From the NCBI RefSeq assembly GCF_900105655.1, contig NZ_LT629787.1:2294001-2358000 (forward strand): a stretch of 64,000 nucleotides of DNA, written 5' to 3'. The first letter of the stretch is position 1, and each line of letters starts with the position of its first letter. This stretch comes from Halopseudomonas salegens (GTDB lineage: Bacteria; Pseudomonadota; Gammaproteobacteria; Pseudomonadales; Pseudomonadaceae). The notes beneath the pieces were generated by a model. The model saw nothing but the letters and a program-made list of their open reading frames with translations. It was not told the DNA's origin and ran no database searches. Shown in pieces: positions 1 through 9,049 of this stretch. The translations under genes were made by a program, and so were the position numbers.

Positions 1-560
1 CTTTCGAGCGTTCTGAAATACCATGGGGCCGGATCAATAAAGTCCGTGCCAAAACCAGCCCAAGAGCCTTTCCGCCAACCGTCGATATAAGGCAGGTCAC
101 TCGCGACCACCGGATGAGGTGTTTGAACAATAAAAACTCCGTCCGTTTTCAAACTCGCCGGTACGGCTCCAAACAGCGTCTCGACCGACTCCTTTCCGAG
201 AAGCGAAAAATTACACACAACGACGTCGAACGAACCGTCAACTGCACCGGCAGCCATATCCTCGTAAGATGCGACCCTGAAATGCCCCCCACCGGCACTT
301 TTGGCTTGCTCAATGAGATCAGGCACTACATCGATCCCGACTAAATGTGGCACTTGAGAAGCGAGTTCACGGATGAGCCATCCCTCGCCGCACCCGATAT
401 CGAGAACCGATTCCGGAGCATGACTCAACACAGCCTCGACGATTGCCTTGTTCGTGATCAGTTTGCGGCTCTCAATATGACCACCTCGAACAGCCGCAGA
501 CCACTGAGATGCATTTTTCTCCCACGAGTCGACAATTTTTTCATCACTATACGGGTTCAT
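1..560 (-). CDS. Class I SAM-dependent methyltransferase (3' end outside window)
   Basis: The minus strand reads open from an ATG at 560 to the window edge, about 186 residues without a stop. The start is MNPYSDEKIVDSWEKNASQW. Around residue 60 is the glycine-rich SAM-binding motif I (VLDIGCGEGWL), followed by an acidic strand end (GIDVVPDL) and a motif IV-like segment (FDVVVCNFSLL). This is the methyltransferase 11/25 type that modifies small molecules or proteins; the substrate cannot be told. An attC-like sequence lies just upstream of the start (579-636), so it may once have been an integron cassette. The 3' end is cut by the window. Confidence 0.8.
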   Translation of the reverse strand, partial: MNPYSDEKIVDSWEKNASQWSAAVRGGHIESRKLITNKAIVEAVLSHAPESVLDIGCGEGWLIRELASQVPHLVGIDVVPDLIEQAKSAGGGHFRVASYEDMAAGAVDGSFDVVVCNFSLLGKESVETLFGAVPASLKTDGVFIVQTPHPVVASDLPYIDGWRKGSWAGFGTDFIDPAPWYFRTLE

Positions 561-578
561 AGAGCAATCCGTTTCAAG

Positions 579-636
579 CCGCTAACGCCGCTCGGCATGC
601 GCGGCTACAAAAAAAGAGCTGCATCGGACGTTAACG
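579..636. other. Possible degenerate attC site
   Basis: The left end (GCTAACGCCGCTCGGCATGC) closely resembles the left half of the clear attC sites at 24873 and 25312 (TAACGCCCGCAGCATGCGCG). A GTTAAC core-like end follows about 50 bp later. The right arm is poorly conserved, so this may be a decayed or truncated recombination site. Confidence 0.35.
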
Positions 637-667
637 AATGCGCGAGTTCTTCAACTCTTGTGGCGAC

Positions 668-727
668 GTCCAGGAAGTCCTGCCTTTTGCTTGCTACGAT
701 GTAGGAAAATGGCAAGACCTGTCTCTA
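668..727. repeat. REP-like palindrome (copy a)
   Basis: Imperfect inverted repeat with arms resembling CCTGCCTTTTGC and GGCAAGACCTG, the family also seen at 1779, 3944, 13404, 14689 and 18352. These palindromes resemble the targets of REP-associated tyrosine transposases. No intact transposase of that kind is in the window. Confidence 0.5.
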
Positions 728-750
728 GAGTTTGCTACTTGTTTGGCGCG

Positions 751-1044
751 TCACTTCGATACAAAACGGTGGACAAGATTGCCTTTACGCATGAAGTAAA
801 AAGCTGAAATCCCATAGAGGAAAAATTCTCCAACGCGATTTGACAGTAACGTCTTGGCCGTTTTTTCCGCCATCACCTTGCCACTCAATACGGGAGACGT
901 CTCATCGACAACCATCCCGACATCACTGAGGTACAGCCAATAAGTCCCTACGCTAAGCAGACTTGTCAGGCTGACGACGGTCAGGACAAGGAATACTAAT
1001 CCGGCTGCTCGTATTACAACCCATAGCGCTTCGTCTTTACTCAT
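751..1044 (-). CDS. Small two-helix membrane protein, probable cassette gene
   Basis: 97 residues starting MSKDEALW. A strong hydrophobic segment lies at about residues 9-37 and a weaker one at about 73-87, with a basic C-terminus, so it is probably an inner-membrane protein. No family is recognised. It lies between an attC-like site (579-636) and a sequence CCCTAGC that resembles an attC core interrupted by an IS1182 end (1069). Both its size and its context fit a former integron cassette. Function unknown. Confidence 0.55.
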   Translation of the reverse strand: MSKDEALWVVIRAAGLVFLVLTVVSLTSLLSVGTYWLYLSDVGMVVDETSPVLSGKVMAEKTAKTLLSNRVGEFFLYGISAFYFMRKGNLVHRFVSK

Positions 1045-1068
1045 GCTCTGTCCTTAGATTCCCCTAGC

Positions 1069-1198
1069 GAGGCTGTAGAAAAGCCCATTTCGGACTCACC
1101 CAGCAGCCGCTTTCCTGTTGATGTCTGACCCCGAATCATCAGGGCTGTGTTTTCTCGATTATCGCTCGATACCTGATTTTATCACTGTACTGGGTGGA
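1069..1198. mobile_element. Remnant of an IS1182-family element (one terminal end)
   Basis: About 130 bp match, with scattered differences, the left end of the complete element at 27708-29488, starting from its terminal inverted repeat (GAGGCTGTAGAAAA). The match stops near CTGTACTGG and the transposase and right end are missing. The base before the repeat ends a CCCTAGC motif, an altered attC core, which is the same relative insertion point as the complete copy. Confidence 0.8.
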
Positions 1199-1225
1199 TT
1201 TATGCAGCGTTTACCTAATTTTGCA

Positions 1226-1693
1226 TCATGATTCCGGAGCAGGGTCACCGTCGACTTCCAAACAAGTGGAGAATCTTATTTTCCTCGACACCCCCTTAGG
1301 GTCTGAGAAAAAAGGAACATGCAACTTGCTTTTATTAAAAGCACGCAACTTCCACATGGTTGATCCTGTAAAATTAAAAGCAACCATGTCAGGCTCAATA
1401 AGCTCTGAAAATCGGAATGAGCCAGTAGAATATGGAGCCCCAATAGTTACAGACTCAATCACATGAGCATTGTTATTCAAGAGATAAATACGAAGCATAT
1501 CTTCACTCGGTATATCATCTGACATAAATACTACATATGAATCGTGGAAACCGACACATAGTTCCAGGATAGCGCCGGCGAGTATCGTCTCCGTGCCCAC
1601 CCCTCGCAAAAAAACCTGGCTTTGGGTTAACGTATAGTCGTCACCGTCGCTGACCACTTTAGTGGCTAATATGTCGTCAGGAATAATTTCCAT
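1226..1693 (-). CDS. Hypothetical protein
   Basis: 155 residues from the ATG at 1693 (MEIIPDDILATKV). A GTG nine bases upstream could also serve, but AGGTG sits well placed for the ATG. The protein looks globular, acidic in its first half, with no signal peptide or membrane segment. I do not recognise a family. It begins just beyond the truncated IS1182 end, so its 3' end (ending in PAPES) may have been altered by the event that removed the rest of that element. Confidence 0.5.
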   Translation of the reverse strand: MEIIPDDILATKVVSDGDDYTLTQSQVFLRGVGTETILAGAILELCVGFHDSYVVFMSDDIPSEDMLRIYLLNNNAHVIESVTIGAPYSTGSFRFSELIEPDMVAFNFTGSTMWKLRAFNKSKLHVPFFSDPKGVSRKIRFSTCLEVDGDPAPES

Positions 1694-1778
1694 GTTCCTC
1701 ACCTACCACACGAGACTGACGCCAAACGCGGCAAGCGCGCCAGCAACAAACGCACCAACGCTCACGCAAACCGAGAGA

Positions 1779-1815
1779 AGTCCAGGGGCATATCTTGCCT
1801 TTTGCCCTGGTTTCA
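1779..1815. repeat. REP-like half palindrome (copy b)
   Basis: The stretch TCCAGGGGCATATCTTGCCT followed by TTTGCCCTGG matches one arm of the REP-like palindrome at 3944-4036. It sits directly behind the 3' end of the split lipoprotein gene. Confidence 0.5.
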
Positions 1816-2401
1816 GCCCTTTCGCCCAGGTTACCAGTGTCGCGTGTACTCTTCCTTTGGGGGCAGATCGGGACGAAGCACGCTGTGCCCGGCTTTGAGC
1901 ACAGGGAACAGAGCGTCATCCAATCCGCGCCATTCATCCTCTTCCATGATTGCGAACTCCGCCCGACGCATGTCCAGAAAGGCCGACCACTTGTCGTCCC
2001 GGTCAAAAACGTCGAACCAGCGACCATCGAGTTCGCCGTCGATCACGAGGTAGTGATCCATTGTGACCACCGCCGGTGCGGTCAAATTTGATCCGAACTC
2101 CAGAATCCCGTCGTTGTAGTGACCGATTACAATGTCGGCAACCTCTGCGTCTCCTTCGAACACCAGTTCGGCGCCTCCGCCAACGATGGCATGCGCGCTG
2201 GACTGTCCGCCCACCAGAAGGAAAGGACCACTGTCCCCGCTGGCGTTGATGATCGAGCCGCTGACAGTGAGGTTGCCTGTCACTATCAGGCCATCTGAGC
2301 CCCATTTTTCATCCCAGTCCAGCAGCAGATTGCCGTCGATGCTCAGGTCGCCTTCTATTACGCGAATCTGCGCCCCTTCGCTGGCCTGAAAATACCGACT
2401 C

Positions 2402-3490
2402 GGTGGTCTCAGGATCCAAGTGCAACACATGAGATAGAGTGTTGCCATGAAAACCTACACGCATTTAACTACGGATGAACGGGTCGCCTTGATGCTGATG
2501 CGAAACAAAGGGTTGAGCCTGCGTTCTATCAGCCTCCACCTGGGCCGAAACGCCAGCAGCCTCAGTCGGGAACTCAAACGTAATAGCACCGGAAAGCGTT
2601 ACGATGTCATTCATGCTTGCGCCTTGGCGCGTGAGCGGCGAAGCATACCCCGGCGCCAAAGTCGCTTGCTACCAGACAGCGAGTTTTTCCTGGTTGTACG
2701 CAAAATGCTCAAACGGGGCTGGTCTCCCCAACAAATCGCGTCCAGACTGAAACATCAATGGCCGGACAGCCCCGAGTTTCATGTGAGTCACGAAAGTATC
2801 TACCTTGCCATCTACGCGCATCCCCGCGGCGAACTCAAGCGGCAACTGATCAGCTACTTGCGCCAAGGTCACGGCAAGCGTCGCCGCCGCACAGTCAACG
2901 CAGAACGGCGTGAGCGCTATCCCTCTGAACTGAGCATCCATTTGCGACCTCCAGAGGTTGAGGGTCGCCTGATTCCGGGGCACTGGGAAAGCGATCTGAT
3001 TATGGGAGCCGGTAACCGCTCGGCCGTAGCAACGATGGTTGAGCGTACCAGCCGCTTTGTTGTTTTGGCCAAGCTGGACGCCCCAACGGCTGAATGTGCG
3101 TCACAGGCGATAACGCGCGAAATGACTCGACTCGCACCTTCACTGCTCAAAACCATGACGCACGACCAGGGCAGTGAGATGGCACGTTATCAGGACATTA
3201 CCGCCCAGACGGGCATGAAGATCTATTTTGCCGATCCACACAGCCCATGGCAGCGTGGTAGCAACGAAAACACCAACGGCCTGCTACGCCAGTACCTGCC
3301 AAAAGGAACAGACTTGTCCACGGTCAGTCAGGAGCGCCTTGATGAGATTGCCAACTTGCTGAATACTCGACCACGCCAGACGTTAGGCTGGAAATTTCCG
3401 GTTGAAGTGCTTGTTGAGTACCTTCAGCTGTCGGCGAGCAATAATCTTGAATCCATTAACTGAGTGTTGCACTTGGATCCTGAGACCGCC
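2402..3490 (+). mobile_element. IS30-family insertion sequence, complete copy 1
   Basis: 1,089 bp with terminal inverted repeats (left GGTGGTCTCAGGATCCAAGT; right the matching ACTTGGATCCTGAGACCGCC) and a 3-bp target duplication CTC at 2399-2401 and 3491-3493. It contains one transposase gene. A near-identical copy, itself interrupted, is at 19673-23218. Confidence 0.9.
2447..3463 (+). CDS. IS30-family transposase
   Basis: 338 residues, DDE transposase. The N-terminus holds a helix-turn-helix (ERVALMLMRNKGLSLRSIS, then HLGRNASSLSRELKRN) that binds the inverted repeats. The catalytic core includes GHWESDLI (first Asp), MTHDQGSEMA (second Asp) and [16 protein letters not shown], the typical IS30 C-terminal motif carrying the last Glu. 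It appears intact, so this copy may be active and could supply transposase to the broken copy at 19673-23218. Confidence 0.95.
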   Translation: MKTYTHLTTDERVALMLMRNKGLSLRSISLHLGRNASSLSRELKRNSTGKRYDVIHACALARERRSIPRRQSRLLPDSEFFLVVRKMLKRGWSPQQIASRLKHQWPDSPEFHVSHESIYLAIYAHPRGELKRQLISYLRQGHGKRRRRTVNAERRERYPSELSIHLRPPEVEGRLIPGHWESDLIMGAGNRSAVATMVERTSRFVVLAKLDAPTAECASQAITREMTRLAPSLLKTMTHDQGSEMARYQDITAQTGMKIYFADPHSPWQRGSNENTNGLLRQYLPKGTDLSTVSQERLDEIANLLNTRPRQTLGWKFPVEVLVEYLQLSASNNLESIN

Positions 3491-3943
3491 CTCCCGTAAC
3501 TTTGCAGGCGGCGCTTTAGATCGAAGCGTTCGATCGCTTCAGCCTGCGCAATGCGCACCCCGGGTGTTGACCACTTGTCGAGCGGGGATGGTTCCACTGG
3601 TTCGATAGTCACCTGTTGCGCCTTATCTGCAAATGCATTAGCAGGATTACTTTCTACAGTGGCGTTCAAAGAATAAGGCGCAGAACCAGATGAGTTATTG
3701 CTATCAAGACCCTCATCAGCACTGCAGCTTGAGGCAAAAACTGAAGCTGTAAATATTAGAAAAGGTATATTGGCATTCATTTCTCGTCCTTGATGTTGCA
3801 CTTATGGAGACTCTAAACAAGTCCCCGAAATCGGGGACAATACGGCCATCGTCAACCGTACAGGATTCGCTGTCACCATGGATCATGGTCATCTTTTCCG
3901 AAGCCGAGTAGCAGACGAGGAAGCGCAAGACCCGTCGGAGAAG

Positions 3944-4036
3944 TCCAGGGTCATATCCTGCCTTTTGCCCTACTTGCAATGCTGCATTATTAACAGAGGC
4001 AGATAGTAAAAGGCAAAAGGCAAGACCTGTCCCTGG
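3944..4036. repeat. REP-like palindrome pair (copy c)
   Basis: Two inverted arms, TCCTGCCTTTTGCCC and GGCAAAAGGCAAGACCTG, flank a 40-bp centre. The whole lies between the split lipoprotein gene and the TetR gene. The stretch 3781-3940 beside it holds no gene that I can support. Confidence 0.6.
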
Positions 4037-4102
4037 TTTCATGACCCTAAATTCAAAACAATCCACTTGAATTTTAAGACGACTGGTCATATTATTTCCC
4101 GC

Positions 4103-4729
4103 ATGAGCAGAACAGCCGATCCAACCTACATTCCAGAATGCCTGATCAGTGCAGGTCTCGACCTGTTTATAGGTCAGGGGTACAACGCTACGGGTATCCA
4201 GCAGATCACCGATCATGCCGGGGTGCCGAAGGGATCGTTTTACAATCATTTTGCCGGCAAGGAAGCCTTTGCGGCCCTGGTTGTTGCACGCTATGCCGAC
4301 AACAACGAGAAGTCCTGGGCGCTGATGATGTCTACGGCGCCCAGTGGGCCGATGGATAAAATTCGTCACGTCTTTGAGCAGATGATCGCCTATCACGAGC
4401 ACGGCGAACGGTTGTGTGGCTGCCTTATTGGCAACTTTGCCGGTGAAATTGCTTTGTCCAGCCCGGCCTGTCGTGCCGAGCTGCTCAAAGCCCAGGCTGC
4501 CTGGCGGGATCGCCTGGCAGAATTGATTGTGCAGGCACAAGCCGCGCATGCAGTGCGAGCAGATATTGATGCCACCTTGCTCTCCGAACTGACCTGGAAT
4601 CTGTGGGAAGGCGCGCTGCTGCGGATGAAGATCGAAGGGTCTATTCGATCGCTAAAGCAAAGTATTTCTCTGATTCTCGACCTGTTCTATCCGCCCGTCA
4701 GCGAGCCGGTGGCCGCGCTCAACAAATAA
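4103..4729 (+). CDS. TetR/AcrR-family transcriptional regulator
   Basis: 208 residues from the ATG at 4103 (MSRTADPTYIPECLISAGLD). A longer frame opens at 4067, but the TetR domain fits the inner start. The DNA-binding helix-turn-helix is clear at residues 20-55 (GYNATGIQQITDHAGVPKGS, then FYNHFAGKEAF). The C-terminal ligand domain has CGCLIGNFAGEIA, typical of the subgroup that senses small organic or electrophilic compounds. It ends 9 bp before the membrane protein at 4739, so the two are probably one operon and the regulator probably controls its neighbour. Confidence 0.85.
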   Translation: MSRTADPTYIPECLISAGLDLFIGQGYNATGIQQITDHAGVPKGSFYNHFAGKEAFAALVVARYADNNEKSWALMMSTAPSGPMDKIRHVFEQMIAYHEHGERLCGCLIGNFAGEIALSSPACRAELLKAQAAWRDRLAELIVQAQAAHAVRADIDATLLSELTWNLWEGALLRMKIEGSIRSLKQSISLILDLFYPPVSEPVAALNK

Positions 4730-4738
4730 GGTTTCCCC

Positions 4739-5650
4739 ATGAAATACTTTTCCTCGCTTATCCCATTAGCCTTGGGTTTACTGGTATTGCTCCTGTCTGA
4801 CAGCTTGCATGAGACCAGTCTGATCAACGCGGCGCTGCAATGCATCCTGTTTGCCCTGGTGGTGTGCCTTCCGGCCTGGCTGACAGGGCGTATGTCCTAT
4901 GTCGATATAGGCTGGCCCTGGGGTTTGGTGGTGATTGGTGTAGTGGTTTACTTTTACGGAGAGGGCGATGCGATGCGGGTCACCCTGGTCAGCATTGCCT
5001 ATCTGTTCGCTGGTGGAAGGATGGGGGTGGACGCCTTGAGGATGTGGTTGTCCGGCGAGTTGAAAACCGAGCTTCCACGCTATGAATACCAACGGCGCCG
5101 CTGGGAAAAGAACGGCAAAAGCAATGCGCCCTTGGTCAAGCAGGTTGAAGTCATCTCCCAGGGGATGGCGAACATGTCCTTTCTCGCCCTGCCTGCACTG
5201 ATCATCGCGTCCAACCCGCACAGCAGTATTTCCGTTTTTGAAGTGATCGGTCTGGCGTTGTGGTTTCTGGCGTTCGCCATGGAATCCCTTGCTGATCGTC
5301 AAAAACATGCCTTTATCAAGAAGATGAAAGCGGCTGGAGAGACCAACAAGGTATGCAACGCAGGGCTGTGGAAGTACAGCCGTCATCCAAACTACTTCGC
5401 CGAATGGATGGTATGGAATGCTTTGGTCATTGCTGCCATCCCTTCCTGGATAGCGCTGTATGACAGCGAGGCATTGGCGATATGGGTCTTGCTCGGAGCA
5501 GGTTTGTTGTTTGCTTCAAGAATCATGTATGTGACGCTGGTGTATTACACTGGCGCGGTTCCTGCGGAGTATTACTCGGTTAAAAAACGCCCCGAGTACA
5601 AGGCGTATCAACAGAGCACCAATATGTTCTTTCCCGGGCGCAAGAAATAA
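4739..5650 (+). CDS. DUF1295 membrane protein (steroid reductase/ICMT-like fold)
   Basis: 303 residues with about seven hydrophobic segments, so an inner-membrane protein. The segment GLWKYSRHPNYFAEWMVW near residue 215 is the hallmark of DUF1295, related to 3-oxo-5-alpha-steroid dehydrogenases and isoprenylcysteine methyltransferases; the His-Pro-Asn-Tyr is thought to bind a cofactor. C-terminal YYSVKKRPEYKAYQQST also fits. The substrate is unknown. It lies directly behind a TetR regulator and is probably co-transcribed with it. Confidence 0.8.
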   Translation: MKYFSSLIPLALGLLVLLLSDSLHETSLINAALQCILFALVVCLPAWLTGRMSYVDIGWPWGLVVIGVVVYFYGEGDAMRVTLVSIAYLFAGGRMGVDALRMWLSGELKTELPRYEYQRRRWEKNGKSNAPLVKQVEVISQGMANMSFLALPALIIASNPHSSISVFEVIGLALWFLAFAMESLADRQKHAFIKKMKAAGETNKVCNAGLWKYSRHPNYFAEWMVWNALVIAAIPSWIALYDSEALAIWVLLGAGLLFASRIMYVTLVYYTGAVPAEYYSVKKRPEYKAYQQSTNMFFPGRKK

Positions 5651-6028
5651 AGCGCTCTTGGCCAAGCAATATCAGTTCGGCTGGGCGCGCACCCTCCGTT
5701 CAGCACTAAGACTTCCGGCTGATACGGAGCTGGCGCCTGGTCAGCTGCTCCCAAGTATTTACGTTCGAAGCTGCCGCTCCCCTCGCATTTCGCATGTACG
5801 CGCGACCACGACAAAATTAATAATGAGACATTGGTCACAGTTACGGGCAGACCACGTTGAATCTATTTTCGGTCGGACATAATCTCACTCTCGCTCAAGA
5901 CACCCGGATGTTGACGCAAACCTCTACCCCATAGTTGTGTGCGAAATAACGTGCCTGGGGCTCATCAATACATCGCCATTTACCCCGTGGTGGCCTGCGC
6001 GCAGGCCGTTTTATGTCAGAAGAAAAAT
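5651..6028. other. Intergenic stretch without recognised feature
   Basis: 378 bp with no convincing coding frame, repeat or terminator. A GC-rich hairpin (GGCCTGCGCGCAGGCC) lies near 5993-6008, just before the next gene. Confidence 0.4.
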
Positions 6029-6550
6029 ATGCGAATTGCACGTTTCACAGTATCTGTTGCCCTTTGGCTTGCTGCTCTGCCGGCAAATGCTCACTTGCTG
6101 TGGCAAGGCAGTGAGCTGGGGATGACTCCCGTTCAGATTCAACAGCTTTTCCCTGGTGCGCAACCGCCAGGCATCCAAGGTTCACTGTATGGCGGTGCGA
6201 AGGAGTTGCTTGCAGTCCCAGACGTAGAAATAGCGGGCAACACGTTCGTGGCTTCATTCTTCTTCAAAGACAATGGTCTGACACAAGTAATGCTGAAATT
6301 GACTGGCGAGGAGACAACGGATGGCATGGAACGTGCCTACGTCTCGCTATACGGTGCCTTCAGAGCCAAGTACTGTGATGAAGAGTTAACGACGATGAAT
6401 ACTGCCTTCATGCGGACAATGACGACAGAGTGGCTTCCAGAGGGGAGAAGAGTCATTCTCCGTTACTTTGAGTGTCGAGACTGTATTTCTGACCTCTCTA
6501 TTGTTTATCAGGTGCGATTGCCATCCAGGGAAGAACTGAATAACCACTGA
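6029..6550 (+). CDS. Secreted hypothetical protein
   Basis: 173 residues from the ATG at 6029 (MRIARFTVSVALWLAALPAN); the open frame extends further upstream, but only this start gives a clean signal peptide, cut after ALPANA. The mature part is globular with two CxxC-type cysteine groups (FECRDC near the C-terminus and a further Cys in KYCDE). The region LGMTPVQIQQLFPGA recalls small periplasmic beta-lactamase-inhibitor-like folds, but I cannot assign a family. It is followed after 160 bp by another exported protein. Confidence 0.6.
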   Translation: MRIARFTVSVALWLAALPANAHLLWQGSELGMTPVQIQQLFPGAQPPGIQGSLYGGAKELLAVPDVEIAGNTFVASFFFKDNGLTQVMLKLTGEETTDGMERAYVSLYGAFRAKYCDEELTTMNTAFMRTMTTEWLPEGRRVILRYFECRDCISDLSIVYQVRLPSREELNNH

Positions 6551-6709
6551 ATGCGCCAGCGCGGATGTTGGTCGGCTTGAAACGTGAACCCCAGACACTT
6601 CACTCCCGTTACTTGTGAGCTTCTGGCCGTTCCCCTTTCATGCTTTCTTTCCTCCTTTCCCGTCCTCGAATCGCCTGATGAGCGGGCGTCCGCCCAGTGG
6701 AATCTATCA

Positions 6710-9049
6710 ATGCGTATATGGAGTGTACTGCTAATGCGAGTATGGAGTGCTTTGCTTATGTCTGCCCTTGTGAGTGTTTCGAGCGTCGCCAGCGCGATGC
6801 CCTGGATTTCGCCCAATGACTTTCCCGGCGTCCGCCCGGCCACCGCCGAGGAGCGGGCTGGCATCTCCAGGCTATTGAGCGGCTACAACGTCCTCTACGA
6901 TTTGGCGGACAGAGATTTCCTGGTGCACGAGGGCGATCTGCACGTGCCCGGGCACTTCAAGTCCACGGGGCCGCTGCTGGTGCGGGGCGATCTGCGGGTC
7001 TATGGTGTCTACGACGACGATAATCTGCCCTACGGCATCGTCGCGGTGCTGGGCAACATGCAGGCGCAGCACCTCTACAGCTTTGCCTCACTCTACGTAC
7101 AGGGCAACCTGGAGGTCGAGGGTGTGATCGCGACGGTCTACAACGATTTCACCTTCGAGATCGACGGCGAGGTGAACGCCGCTGGCCTGATCGTCTCCGG
7201 CAAGTATGCGAACTTCCAGGTGGGTGAGCTGGGTTTCCAGCTGGATGATCGCTACCACGGGGCGGAAGCAATGTCGCCCGCGCACAAATTGCGGCATGAG
7301 AATGGTCTGCGTCGCCTGCGACCGGAGTTCTTCAGCTCGCCCGGCTTCCTCGAGGCCGTCTACAAGGGCCAGACGGCGTACTGTTTGGCCGTTGACGCGG
7401 ATGCCCTGCGCCTTGCGATGCACCAAGGCCTCCCCCTGCTGCGCGACACCGAGGCTCCTCCGAAACTGCCGCAGTGGCTGGATGCAGCGATCGATTTCGA
7501 GGCCGACGACGCCAGTCTGCTTACCCTGATCGGCAAGGATCCCTTGGTCGACCAGTTGATGGCTGCACGCGAAGTGCTGAGCCCGGTCGCCGCTGAAGCG
7601 CTGGCCCCCGGCGGTGATCCGATCGTACTGGAGTGGCTGACCCAGATCTATCCGGAAATCGCCCAGGCGCACGCGGGCGAGAACCTGCAGCCCGGCGTGG
7701 CGCAGCGACTGGCTGCCGCCCATAGCACCGACGAAGCCACACTCGAACGCATCGCCCGCAGCCCCGACGCGGAAGTGCGTGCAGCACTGGCCATGCGCAC
7801 GGATCCTCCGGTCGCGCTGATCCGTTTGCTGGCCGAGGATGCCGAGCCCGCCGTGCGCAGCACCATGCTGACCAAGGGCTTCAACGTGCTGGCACTTGAA
7901 CCCACGGCGCTGGCGCCGCTGATCGAGTCTGCCGATCAGCCGCTCGTCAATGCCCTGGCCAAGGCCAGCCTCAGCATCGACGAAATCGAAGCCTTACTGC
8001 CGCGCATGGATCGGATGGGCCATATCTATCTGGCCGAATCGCTGTGGCGTCAGGCGCTGGGCGCGCAACCAGCGCGCATGGACACCGAGCAGCGCGTGCA
8101 GCTGATTGATCGTTTGCTGTCGATGCCGAAGATGGACGGCATTGCACGCACATACGCCTTCCTTGCGCTGGACGGCGCTCAACAGGCGGCGCGCATCGAA
8201 CTGTTGGAGCAGGGCGATGTGGATGAGCGTAGCCTGGTGCGTCTGGTCGCACCCGAAGTCGCCGACTGGATGCTGACGCACTCGGACAAGACAGGCAGCG
8301 CGCCCATCGGGCTCGGCCTCAATCGCGGTCTGTCGCCCGAGCGCCAGCGACAGGTGCTGGCGCTCAGCCTGAAGGCCCCCGAAAACGAGCGCGCGCAGGC
8401 CTTGGCTGACCTCGCCGACAATGACTCCCTGGACCCGGATGTGGTGGGGGCACTGATGCACGAAGCGCTGCGACTGGGGCTGCCCAGGCACACCGATCTG
8501 GCGGATCAGCTGTTGGACCGCGGTGACCTGCCGAAAGCCGCCCTCGACGCGCTCGTCGCCAGGCACGGCTACATCGAGGACGTGGCGCTGACCCTGCTCT
8601 TCCAGGCCCATGCCGACGCCGATCAGCTCAAGCCTGCGGTCGCTCGCTGGTACAAGCACGAGGACGTGGCGAGTGAAGCCGCCACTCTGGCGGGGCTGCA
8701 GGGCGAGGCCTACTTTCATGGCCTGGCCAAGGCGAAGTCGCCCGAGCTGCGTGAGCTGGCCGCGTTCAACCACGGCACCCCGGCCGAGCTCATTCCCGAC
8801 CTGCTGGCAGATGAGGTCGCCGAGGTTCGCTACGCTGCAGGCCGGCAGCCCTCGTTGACTGCCGAGCAAATCGCCGAACTTGTCGGCTCTGTCGGGTCCT
8901 GGCGCAATTCCTGGGACATGCCGGTGCTGCCTGCCGAGGTCTGGACTGCGCTCCTCGCGCGTCATCAAGAAGGCGTCGGTGCACGTCTCCAGCTGATGGA
9001 ATGGGCTGCCATCGCCGAGCTGGAAGCACGCCGACGAGCCCAGCCTTGA
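6710..9049 (+). CDS. Large exported protein: GDL-repeat head plus LRV/HEAT-like repeats
   Basis: 779 residues from the ATG at 6710; the signal peptide (MRIWSVLLMRVWSALLMSAL) ends at VASA. Residues about 30-180 contain repeated strands (HEGDLHVPGHF, VRGDLRVYG, VQGNLEVEGVI, GEVNAAGLIV) like polymer-forming beta-helices and like the split lipoprotein at 1831-3780. From about residue 250 the protein is a long helical solenoid with recurring units such as AEVRAALAMRTDPPVALIRL, AEPAVRSTMLTKG and AEVRYAAGRQP, resembling leucine-rich-repeat-variant or HEAT repeats. This suggests a periplasmic or surface scaffold. GC content is high and it reads intact. No function can be assigned. Confidence 0.7.
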   Translation: MRIWSVLLMRVWSALLMSALVSVSSVASAMPWISPNDFPGVRPATAEERAGISRLLSGYNVLYDLADRDFLVHEGDLHVPGHFKSTGPLLVRGDLRVYGVYDDDNLPYGIVAVLGNMQAQHLYSFASLYVQGNLEVEGVIATVYNDFTFEIDGEVNAAGLIVSGKYANFQVGELGFQLDDRYHGAEAMSPAHKLRHENGLRRLRPEFFSSPGFLEAVYKGQTAYCLAVDADALRLAMHQGLPLLRDTEAPPKLPQWLDAAIDFEADDASLLTLIGKDPLVDQLMAAREVLSPVAAEALAPGGDPIVLEWLTQIYPEIAQAHAGENLQPGVAQRLAAAHSTDEATLERIARSPDAEVRAALAMRTDPPVALIRLLAEDAEPAVRSTMLTKGFNVLALEPTALAPLIESADQPLVNALAKASLSIDEIEALLPRMDRMGHIYLAESLWRQALGAQPARMDTEQRVQLIDRLLSMPKMDGIARTYAFLALDGAQQAARIELLEQGDVDERSLVRLVAPEVADWMLTHSDKTGSAPIGLGLNRGLSPERQRQVLALSLKAPENERAQALADLADNDSLDPDVVGALMHEALRLGLPRHTDLADQLLDRGDLPKAALDALVARHGYIEDVALTLLFQAHADADQLKPAVARWYKHEDVASEAATLAGLQGEAYFHGLAKAKSPELRELAAFNHGTPAELIPDLLADEVAEVRYAAGRQPSLTAEQIAELVGSVGSWRNSWDMPVLPAEVWTALLARHQEGVGARLQLMEWAAIAELEARRRAQP

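Larger units (their letters stand above)
1831..3780 (-). pseudogene. Lipoprotein with GDL-type repeats, split by an IS30-family element
   Basis: The 5' part (3780 to 3491) begins MNANIPFLIF, with a signal peptide and a lipobox-like FASSC, preceded by an AAGGA ribosome site. The 3' part runs from 2401 to 1831. Removing the IS30 element (2402-3490) and one copy of the CTC target duplication joins the two halves in frame into a 285-residue protein, reading LQSYGSRYFQASEG across the join. The C-terminal part has repeated strands (IEGDLSIDG, VTGNLTVSG, LVIDGELDG) like polymer-forming or beta-helical surface proteins. It is a shorter relative of the protein at 6710-9049, which shares PGVR and GDL motifs. 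As it stands it is not expressed whole. Confidence 0.8.

Noticed and set aside
3716..4549. Minus-strand frame of 277 codons spanning the REP-like palindrome and TetR gene
   Set aside because: Runs antisense through a clear TetR gene and repeat DNA; only short stretches look protein-like and no family is seen.
5993..6008. GC-rich hairpin as a terminator
   Set aside because: It lies just before a gene start, has only a short TTTT after it and no gene ends close by on the plus strand.
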